DNA of 5,309 nt. It comes from an uncultured Clostridia bacterium (GTDB lineage Bacteria; Bacillota; Clostridia; Oscillospirales; Acutalibacteraceae). The first letter of the stretch is position 1. Every line of letters starts with the position of its first letter. The translations under genes were made by a program, and so were the position numbers. This document shows, piece after piece, positions 1-5,309 of this stretch. Below the pieces are notes generated by a model, which did no database searches, had not been told where the DNA came from, and worked only from the letters and a program-made list of their open reading frames with translations. The stretch covers positions 1 through 5,309 of the forward strand of contig CALGCE010000048.1 of assembly GCA_937884625.1 (NCBI GenBank). The letters are read 5' to 3'.

Positions 1-241
1 AGTGTATCAAAACAGAGTTGTCTATGAAATACGGACTGTCCTTAAACGGTATTTTAATTACCGCATGTTCGTTTATTGCAGTTTGAAATGCATCTGTCCA
101 GATTTCTTTGTTGTCTTTAATATTTACAAGATTAAAATAATCTCTGATATTTACACTGTCGGATAAGTCAATGTTATGATCTTTGATGTCTGCTTCGCAT
201 TTGGAAAGCTCTTTTAATATCTCGTTTTTAATTATTTCCAT
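1..241 (-). CDS. Partial CDS, N-terminus of a probable right-handed beta-helix (pectate-lyase-like) protein
   Basis: This open frame reads leftwards from an ATG at 241-239 and runs off the window edge with no stop, giving 80 codons. An AGGAG ribosome binding site lies at 259-255, with a rather long 13-nt spacer, and a good promoter lies upstream, so the start is well supported. The protein begins MEIIKNEILKEL, a short charged helix-like lead without a signal peptide. Around residues 50-80 it has the pattern 'DAFQTAINE..VIKIP....YFIDNSVLIH'. That resembles the opening of right-handed parallel beta-helix proteins, where a 'D..A.Q.AI' helix is followed by 'v.IP.G.Y.i...i.ip'. In such families the product would be a polysaccharide lyase or glycoside hydrolase, but no catalytic region is visible. 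It is divergently transcribed from a glycoside hydrolase operon, which fits a role on the same glycan. That it is a real gene is very likely; the family call is moderate and the substrate unknown. Confidence 0.75.
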   Translation of the reverse strand, partial: MEIIKNEILKELSKCEADIKDHNIDLSDSVNIRDYFNLVNIKDNKEIWTDAFQTAINEHAVIKIPFKDSPYFIDNSVLIH

Positions 242-275
242 ACCGTAATTGCAACTCCTATACTTTTTTTAAATG

Positions 276-304
276 ATTATACGCTATTACCTTAATTTTG
301 TAAA
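276..304 (-). promoter_or_regulatory. Sigma-A-type promoter for the leftward gene
   Basis: Read on the minus strand, TTTACA (304-299) is followed by a 17-bp spacer and TATAAT (281-276). The -10 is perfect and the -35 matches five of six consensus bases. Transcription should start near 269, giving a leader of about 28 nt that contains the AGGAG at 259-255. This is the best promoter in the window and appears not to need an activator. Confidence 0.75.
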
Positions 305-350
305 GAAAAACAGAAATTATATTCTGGTAAAAAATAACAAAACCATAATA

Positions 351-380
351 TCCGTGATTTTTTGTATATTTTCCGTGATT
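351..380 (+). promoter_or_regulatory. Candidate activator operator: two TCCGTGATT direct repeats, 21 bp apart
   Basis: TCCGTGATT occurs at 351-359 and again at 372-380, identical over nine bases and exactly 21 bp apart, two DNA helical turns. The second copy ends 24 bp before a perfect TATAAT (405-410), so it abuts the poor -35 position of the presumed operon promoter. AraC-family regulators typically bind two direct half-sites about 21 bp apart next to the -35, and such regulators commonly control glycan-use genes in Firmicutes. The repeat and spacing are seen in the sequence; the regulator type is inferred and no regulator gene is in the window. Confidence 0.5.
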
Positions 381-382
381 AG

Positions 383-410
383 TTCCTTGTATCATTGGCT
401 ATTTTATAAT
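383..410 (+). promoter_or_regulatory. Probable operon promoter with perfect -10 and weak -35
   Basis: A perfect TATAAT sits at 405-410. The best placed -35 is poor: TTCCTT at 383-388 with a 16-bp spacer matches only the first two bases of TTGACA. A strong -10 with a defective -35 is typical of activator-dependent promoters and fits the direct repeats just upstream. Transcription would begin near 417, leaving a leader of about 120 nt before the GTG start. A weaker alternative is TTGTAC (463-468), 17 bp, TATTAA (486-491), which would give a leader of about 40 nt. Confidence 0.5.
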
Positions 411-451
411 AAAATATCTATGTGGATATGCTTTTAGTGTAAAAATTATAC

Positions 452-480
452 AAAAATCCGGCTTGTACATTAAAAATCCG
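452..480 (+). repeat. Direct repeat pair AAAAATCCG, 20 bp apart, in the leader
   Basis: AAAAATCCG is present at 452-460 and 472-480, identical over nine bases with a 20-bp period. The pair flanks the TTGTAC that could be an alternative -35 element. Both copies end in TCCG, the first four bases of the upstream TCCGTGATT repeats, so this could be a second, weaker regulator site. Poly-A content makes a chance match easier, so the regulatory reading is tentative. Confidence 0.3.
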
Positions 481-524
481 AGTTTTATTAATATTTTGTC
501 GTAATTTTTATCTTTTTGCAAAAT

Positions 525-531
525 GGGGGTG
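525..531 (+). promoter_or_regulatory. Ribosome binding site that selects a GTG start at 538
   Basis: GGGGGTG pairs with the CCUCCAC anti-Shine-Dalgarno sequence over seven positions (one G-U wobble). It lies 6 nt before GTG at 538 and 9 nt before TTG at 541. An in-frame ATG at 523 overlaps this site and has only an A/T-rich stretch without any Shine-Dalgarno sequence upstream, so it is the less likely start. Confidence 0.6.
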
Positions 532-537
532 TCTTTT

Positions 538-3039
538 GTGTTGCAAAATTCGAATTTATTTTCCTGTTGCCTTGCAGATTGTAAGGAAAGGAATACTCTC
601 CCTGATGATATAAAGGTTAAGCCAATTACCGGGTCATATTTTTGGGAGGAAAACTATCCTGAAATTTACGAGTTTGAAATGGATGCCGAATATGACAATT
701 TGATTTTTGAAATATCCTTAAAACTGCCTGATGGCAATGAGATTTTTATTGAAACACGTTCATATACGCATAAAACATGCGTTGAACTTAATGATTGGTG
801 TAAAGACTTCGGCGTTTATTATTTGTGTGTACGTATTAAAATTGAAAATGAGGAAATAGGGCATTTTGTTCTACCGTTTGCACATATTAAAAATTCTTCT
901 AAAATTGAAAAATGCGGAGCATGCACCCATTTAATATATTTTGATAATGAAAATACACGGCGTGTTATAGATATAATGCAAAAAGCAGGTCTCACATGCT
1001 TTCGTGATGATATCATTTGGGAACATTGTGAAAAAGAAAAAGGTCAAATAAAGACACTTGATAGTTACACAAAAATAATTGACTATTACATTGAGTGCGG
1101 CTTGGAACCTAATATAAACCTACTATACGGCAATGCATTACATACAAAAGACTCAAAAACTGCACCGGTTACCGATGAAGAAATAAATGCCTATGTTAAA
1201 TTTGCCGAAACTATTGCAGAAATATACAAGCAAAAGGTTTTTCGATTTGAAATTTGGAACGAATATGATTTAGATTGCTTTAATCACACTATGGAATCAC
1301 CAGAAACATACACCAAGATGTTAAAGGAAACCTATACTGCCATAAAAAAAGCAAATCCCAAAGCAAAAGTTATTGCCGGTGCTACTTGCAATTCGCATAT
1401 CGGTTGGTTAGAGCGAATGTTATCGAGTGGCGGTGCAAAGTATTGTGACGGCATATCAATCCATCTATACAGTATGAACGATTTTGTTTATCCGGATAAT
1501 CAACTGCAAATAGATGCGTGTGCCAAAGAGTATCAGGACATTGCAAAAAAATACGGATTAGACACAAAAATTGATTTGACCGAAATCGGATGGAGTACAT
1601 ATTCGGGAGGAAAAGATGCTCCGTCACGAATACAACAGGCAGCGAGTATGGTACGTTTGTTTGCTACGGTACAAAAGAGCCAATATATTGGAAATGTTTA
1701 TCAATATGATTTTCGCAACGATACCGTAGATGTATTTAACCGTGAGTCAAATTGGGGAATGATAGAAGCCTTTGATATACAACCGCTTGCTCCGAAAGAA
1801 AGTTATGTTGCGGTTTGCTGTTACGGTAATATGATTTCAGGCTTTGAGTTTGACAGTGATTACGTAAAAGATGGTATTCAGGTAATAGAATTTAAATCAA
1901 ATAATGCGTCACGGTATATGCTTTGGTCACTTTGCGGAGAGAAAAGAATATCTATTAAATCTTCATACAGTTGCGTGTATACCGATATGTACGGTAATGA
2001 ACACAATTGTGACGGTGAGATTACAGTATCGGAAAACCCATGTTATATAACAGCGAAAGACCGTATTGAAATAACAAATATCGGTGTAGTTATAGCACAA
2101 AGTAACCATGATTTTTTAGTAAGTGTTTATCCTAAACGTAGTCAAAACGGTTGGAATGTAAATGTTAAAGTTTATTGTAATAATGCCGGACAGAAGGGGA
2201 GTTTACGAATTGAGATTCCCGAATTGTCACTTATAACACAATATAAATCTTTTGCACTCAAAAAAGGAGAAAACAGTGAATTGTCTTTTGAAGTAATCGG
2301 CGATGTATTACCGCCCAAATTATACAGAACACTGATTGATATTGTATATGCAGGTGGCAAAAGAGAAATTTTACAGGAAAATATTAGTTTTATCAGCGTT
2401 CCTTTCGGCAAAAACAATTTTTACAAATTTGCATTAAATGAAAATGATTATACGTTTTATGAAAAAGGCGATAAGCCTATATCTGCCGAAATTAATATGA
2501 GTTACGATAACGAGTATTTTTATTTTACTGCTGATGTTTTTGATGAAAACCACAGTCAGCACGGCACTTACGGTAATATGTGGCACGATATTTGGGACGG
2601 TGACTACATACAACTTATTTTACAACCACTTGCAAACACTAAAAGGGGGGAAACACGGTTTAATGATTTCGGCTTTTGTCTGTCATCTGATACTGGCAAA
2701 GAAATATCTTGGCGTTGGCATACCGTTGCAGGAAAGAGCGTGGCAAATCAACAACAATTACCTGTAAAAATAACGCATAGTAACGGAATTACGCATTATG
2801 ATATTAAATTACCGTGGAATGAGATTTTGCCTGATTGGATTTCTTTAAGAGATTGTGATAAATTCGGATTTGCACTGAAAATCGGAAATTCAAGTGAGGA
2901 ATACTCGGGCAGCCTTACGGGTTATCTTTCCGCATTCGGCGGTATTGGTGGATGGCGGAGTCCATTTTCGTATATTCCCGATGAATTCGGCACTATTGTT
3001 TTAGAAAAGAATCAAAATATTTTAGGAGAGTGTTTATAG
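538..3039 (+). CDS. Cytoplasmic multidomain glycoside hydrolase, clan GH-A (GH39-like), with C-terminal CBM9-like domain
   Basis: This encodes 833 residues from GTG 538 (838 if the ATG at 523 is used); numbering here starts at 538. Residues about 25-120 form an Ig-like beta-sandwich. Residues 125-415 form a TIM barrel that opens with a 'GACTHL' strand and an 'RDDIIWEHCEKEKG' motif (R156, W161). Its likely acid/base is E242 in FEIWNEYD, its likely nucleophile E349 in DLTEIGW, with H309/Y311 on strand 6. The 107-residue gap between the two glutamates suits retaining GH39-type enzymes. A post-barrel beta domain (415-510) and an Ig/NEW3-like domain (515-625) follow. The last 180 residues resemble CBM9 or DOMON modules, with W682, W686 and D689 before 'YIQLILQP' and a later 'IKLPW'. 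There is no signal peptide and there are about 25 cysteines, so the enzyme is probably cytoplasmic and acts on imported oligosaccharides. It is the first gene of an operon; the next start lies one base after its TAG. The hydrolase fold is well supported; the GH39 assignment is moderate, since WNEYD replaces the common WNEPN, and the substrate is unknown. Confidence 0.9.
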   Translation: MLQNSNLFSCCLADCKERNTLPDDIKVKPITGSYFWEENYPEIYEFEMDAEYDNLIFEISLKLPDGNEIFIETRSYTHKTCVELNDWCKDFGVYYLCVRIKIENEEIGHFVLPFAHIKNSSKIEKCGACTHLIYFDNENTRRVIDIMQKAGLTCFRDDIIWEHCEKEKGQIKTLDSYTKIIDYYIECGLEPNINLLYGNALHTKDSKTAPVTDEEINAYVKFAETIAEIYKQKVFRFEIWNEYDLDCFNHTMESPETYTKMLKETYTAIKKANPKAKVIAGATCNSHIGWLERMLSSGGAKYCDGISIHLYSMNDFVYPDNQLQIDACAKEYQDIAKKYGLDTKIDLTEIGWSTYSGGKDAPSRIQQAASMVRLFATVQKSQYIGNVYQYDFRNDTVDVFNRESNWGMIEAFDIQPLAPKESYVAVCCYGNMISGFEFDSDYVKDGIQVIEFKSNNASRYMLWSLCGEKRISIKSSYSCVYTDMYGNEHNCDGEITVSENPCYITAKDRIEITNIGVVIAQSNHDFLVSVYPKRSQNGWNVNVKVYCNNAGQKGSLRIEIPELSLITQYKSFALKKGENSELSFEVIGDVLPPKLYRTLIDIVYAGGKREILQENISFISVPFGKNNFYKFALNENDYTFYEKGDKPISAEINMSYDNEYFYFTADVFDENHSQHGTYGNMWHDIWDGDYIQLILQPLANTKRGETRFNDFGFCLSSDTGKEISWRWHTVAGKSVANQQQLPVKITHSNGITHYDIKLPWNEILPDWISLRDCDKFGFALKIGNSSEEYSGSLTGYLSAFGGIGGWRSPFSYIPDEFGTIVLEKNQNILGECL

Positions 3040-3040
3040 T

Positions 3041-5309
3041 ATGAAAAAAACGGTAGCGATTATTTTATCACTTGCTTTAATAGTGGGTATTATTTCACCT
3101 AATGTTTTAATGACATTTTGTAATGCCGAAGTGCCTTCATACACCGGTATTATAGATGACGGTGGTAGTGAGGAAAACTCTTATAATGCTGTGGTATGTA
3201 AAAACGGAACAACTCAAAAAGTTTTTACTGAAAAGTATAATGGTAATTATTCAACAAAATTATCCTCTGAAAAAAGTGATGTTCAGTGCAGATTAAAAAT
3301 AGAAAGTACAGGCGATAATTATGGTGAAATTCCATTAAATAAAACCGTTTATATAACATTTTGGGCAAAAGCCGACGAAGCTGACGGCTTTAACGGAACA
3401 ATCTATTCAAGCAATATTTTCCAAACCGGTACAAACAGTACGCAAAAATCTTTAAGTGGCAACAGTAAGGCTTTTGCATTTGGAACAAAAGCGAGTGCGG
3501 ATGGATATGAAGAGATTGGTAAAGAATGGAAACAATATTATATAACCGTAAATAATAATTTTGTTGGTGGATACACTGGTTTTTATGCATTTATTGACAT
3601 TCTTGGTAATGGAACTGTTTATATTGATGATTTCAATATAATCGATCCCAATGGAGGCATAAGTCCTGAAGGCGAAGGCTATGACGGTGTGTTTGATAAC
3701 GGTGGTAGTGAATTAGGAATTTATCAAATAAATTCCGGTGCTGCTACGGCTACTGCACTTTTAAGTACAGATGTAAAACATAGCGGCGGTGTTTCGACTA
3801 AGTTTATTTCAAAATCCTCTGGTATAAATGCAACATTACTTATATCAAGTATCGCCGAAAAATATGATACCATACCGAAAGGTAAAAATTTGTACCTATC
3901 TTTTTGGGCCAAAGCAGATGATATAAATGGTTTTGAGGGTGCTATTTCAAGTGGCAATATTTATCAAACCGGCAAAGATACTGAGGGCAAAAACAAACAA
4001 AATAAATTAGATGGATATACAACAAATTACGGGTTTGGTAAAGGTGCCTCTGAGAACACATGGGAAACGGTTGATAAGGAATGGAACCGTTATTATATTT
4101 TGATTAAAAAATCATTGGCAGACGGTTATGACAGTCTATCGGCACAAATTAATATATACGGCAAAGGTATCATTTATATAGACGATTTTGATATTTATGA
4201 TCCGTCTACCGACACAGATTCATACGATGGTGTTATAGACAATGGCGGTTTTGAATTTGGTGTACCTGCACTGTTATATCCAGTTGGTATCATTTCTTCT
4301 ACAAAAGAGGAAAAGCATACGGGAAAATTTTCCGCTAAATTAGAATCCGATGCTTCCGGTGCAGTAAACACTACTGTTCAAATTAATGCAACCGGTGATA
4401 ATTATGAAAAATTGCCTTTGGGAACACAGTTGTATATTACATTCTGGGCTAAAGCTGATGAAACCGTTGGATTTAACGGTGTAATGGGTACGGGAATTGT
4501 TTATCAAGAAGATAATGGTGGAAACCAGTATAAACTTGATGCATGGCAAGGTAATTGTGGCTTCGGAACAAGATTATACAATGACCCGGGCGGTTGGACA
4601 GAAATATCGAAGGATTGGACAAAATATTATATAAAAATCAACAAGGAACTTGTATTAGGATATACAAGATTCTGGTCAAACATCAATATTATGGGACGTG
4701 GCACATTATATTTTGATGATTTTAATGTTGAAACAGTAGGAATCGGCAATACAGATGATAATCCACTTAGAGTATATCTTGACGATACAGTTCAAGGTGC
4801 CCGTTATTATGAGGATGTAGCAGATCCTACTTTTCTAATAACGCAGGGCATTATGCTTACAAATGTTACAAATTCTCTCGAACTTGGTGTTTTGCAGTAT
4901 ACTGTTATAGATGATTTTGACAATGAGATTGCCGATGGTGAAATAGATATTTTGGTTGCTCCTAAGTCAACATCAAGATATGAAATAGATTGTTCTGCTG
5001 TTTCGGCATACGGTATTTATTATATTGATTGTTCGGTAATGCGTCCTGACGGTTCTACTTATTATGTAGGCAAAGTTTCATTAAGCAGGCTTAAAAAGGT
5101 ACCTGAAATTTATCCAAGCGATGTTTTGGGAATAAATTTGCACTTTGATACACAACCCGGCGTAGAACTGATAAGTGATGATGCAAAAAAATTGATTACC
5201 CCACTTGCCGCAGCCGGAATGAATACAATCAGAACTTCGTTTGTCTGGTCAAACTATGAAAAGGAAAAGGGAGTTTTTGATTTTGGTTCAGTAAAGGAAT
5301 ATTTCGATA
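3041..5309 (+). CDS. Partial CDS, secreted glycoside hydrolase with three tandem CBM4/9-like modules and a GH39-like barrel
   Basis: The frame stays open from ATG 3041 to the window end (756 codons plus one base). AGGAGAG at 3024-3030, inside the end of the upstream gene, sits 10 nt before the ATG, so translational coupling is likely. Residues 1-29 are a signal peptide: KK, a hydrophobic core, then a probable signal peptidase I cut after C-N-A29. Three repeats of about 172 residues follow (34-203, 214-389, 395-567). Each carries 'DxGGxE', 'FWAKAD', 'W..YYI' and a closing 'Y(I/F)DDF', the pattern of CBM4/9-type beta-jelly-roll modules. Residues 575-686 are Ig-like and align with the N-terminal domain of the upstream enzyme. 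From residue 694, 'DVLGINLHFD', 'AAAGMNTIRTSFVWSNYEKEKG' starts a TIM barrel paralogous to that enzyme's. The catalytic glutamates lie beyond the window, so activity is inferred. There are only five cysteines in the mature part, as expected for an exported protein. Presumed role: binding and cleaving an extracellular polysaccharide. Surface anchoring cannot be judged because the C-terminus is missing. Confidence 0.88.
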   Translation, partial: MKKTVAIILSLALIVGIISPNVLMTFCNAEVPSYTGIIDDGGSEENSYNAVVCKNGTTQKVFTEKYNGNYSTKLSSEKSDVQCRLKIESTGDNYGEIPLNKTVYITFWAKADEADGFNGTIYSSNIFQTGTNSTQKSLSGNSKAFAFGTKASADGYEEIGKEWKQYYITVNNNFVGGYTGFYAFIDILGNGTVYIDDFNIIDPNGGISPEGEGYDGVFDNGGSELGIYQINSGAATATALLSTDVKHSGGVSTKFISKSSGINATLLISSIAEKYDTIPKGKNLYLSFWAKADDINGFEGAISSGNIYQTGKDTEGKNKQNKLDGYTTNYGFGKGASENTWETVDKEWNRYYILIKKSLADGYDSLSAQINIYGKGIIYIDDFDIYDPSTDTDSYDGVIDNGGFEFGVPALLYPVGIISSTKEEKHTGKFSAKLESDASGAVNTTVQINATGDNYEKLPLGTQLYITFWAKADETVGFNGVMGTGIVYQEDNGGNQYKLDAWQGNCGFGTRLYNDPGGWTEISKDWTKYYIKINKELVLGYTRFWSNINIMGRGTLYFDDFNVETVGIGNTDDNPLRVYLDDTVQGARYYEDVADPTFLITQGIMLTNVTNSLELGVLQYTVIDDFDNEIADGEIDILVAPKSTSRYEIDCSAVSAYGIYYIDCSVMRPDGSTYYVGKVSLSRLKKVPEIYPSDVLGINLHFDTQPGVELISDDAKKLITPLAAAGMNTIRTSFVWSNYEKEKGVFDFGSVKEYFD
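3140..4741 (+). repeat. Three tandem protein repeats of about 172 residues (CBM4/9-like modules)
   Basis: Unit 1 spans 3140-3649, unit 2 3680-4207 and unit 3 4223-4741. All begin Y(T/D)G followed by D(D/N)GG(S/F)E, have an ITFWAKAD or LSFWAKAD strand, then GF(N/E)G, a KEW or KDW followed by (Q/R/K)YYI, and end in (V/I/L)Y(I/F)DDF(N/D). Linkers are short (about 10 and 5 residues). The units are clearly related in protein but diverged in DNA, so the array is old and not a recent slippage product. Such arrays usually raise avidity for an insoluble or repetitive glycan. Confidence 0.8.

Larger units (their letters stand above)
242..537. other. Divergent intergenic regulatory region
   Basis: This very A/T-rich stretch separates the leftward beta-helix-like gene from the rightward hydrolase operon. 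It holds the leftward promoter, the rightward TATAAT, and two pairs of nine-base direct repeats (period 21 and 20 bp). I see no RNA gene, no convincing terminator hairpin and no additional small gene with a ribosome binding site. A TATAAT on the minus strand at 321-316 has no suitable -35. Confidence 0.7.

Noticed and set aside
271..290. Possible catabolite-responsive (cre) element around TGATTATACGCTA
   Set aside because: The CG dinucleotide is two bases out of register with the TG of the cre consensus, and the bases are explained by the minus-strand -10.
433..452. Weak hairpin in the leader (GTGTA and TATAC arms)
   Set aside because: The arms do not pair properly and there is no T-tract or attenuator-like second stem.
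2645..2650. Run of six G that could be a phase-variable slippage site
   Set aside because: Six bases is short for slippage, the frame is intact through it, and it lies late in a conserved domain.
2534..2767. Forward open frame of 77 codons inside the first hydrolase gene
   Set aside because: It lies entirely within the CBM9-like coding region in another frame and has no good ribosome binding site; it is a shadow.
3110..3121. Possible lipobox cysteine (LMTFC, C27) in the secreted protein
   Set aside because: The residues before the cysteine (T, F) do not fit the small-residue lipobox rule; a signal peptidase I cut after C-N-A fits better.
819..4549. Several minus-strand open frames of 65-81 codons within both hydrolase genes
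   Set aside because: All are antisense to well-supported coding sequence, lack ribosome binding sites and read as low-quality protein; they are shadows.

Overview
The window is A/T-rich, with strong AGGAG-type ribosome binding sites, a perfect TATAAT box on each strand, and large multidomain carbohydrate-active proteins. This suggests a low-GC Gram-positive bacterium, most likely a gut or rumen Clostridia-type Firmicute; the taxonomy is inferred from style only. It looks like the middle of a small glycan-utilisation locus.

Layout: (1) 1-241, minus strand: the first 80 codons of a gene leaving the window on the left; its N-terminus resembles the start of right-handed parallel beta-helix (pectate-lyase-like) proteins. 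(2) 242-537: a divergent regulatory region. It holds a good promoter for the minus-strand gene (TTTACA, 17 bp, TATAAT), and for the plus strand a TATAAT box with a poor -35 preceded by two TCCGTGATT direct repeats exactly 21 bp apart, an arrangement like AraC-family activator sites. A second direct-repeat pair (AAAAATCCG, 20 bp apart) lies in the presumed leader. (3) 538-3039, plus strand: an 833-residue, signal-less, cysteine-rich clan GH-A (GH39-like) glycoside hydrolase with an N-terminal beta-sandwich, a TIM barrel with visible WNE and TEIGW catalytic motifs, further beta domains and a C-terminal CBM9-like module. (4) 3041-5309 and beyond, plus strand: the first 756 residues of a secreted protein with a signal peptide, three tandem CBM4/9-like repeats, an Ig-like domain, and the opening of a second barrel of the same type as the upstream enzyme.

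The two plus-strand genes are separated by one base, so they are probably one translationally coupled operon. They share an Ig-like-plus-barrel core, but one copy appears cytoplasmic and the other exported with a glycan-binding array. The simplest reading is a two-compartment pair: the exported enzyme attacks a polymer outside the cell and the cytoplasmic enzyme finishes imported oligosaccharides. The beta-helix-like protein may act on the same glycan. The substrate cannot be read from the sequence.
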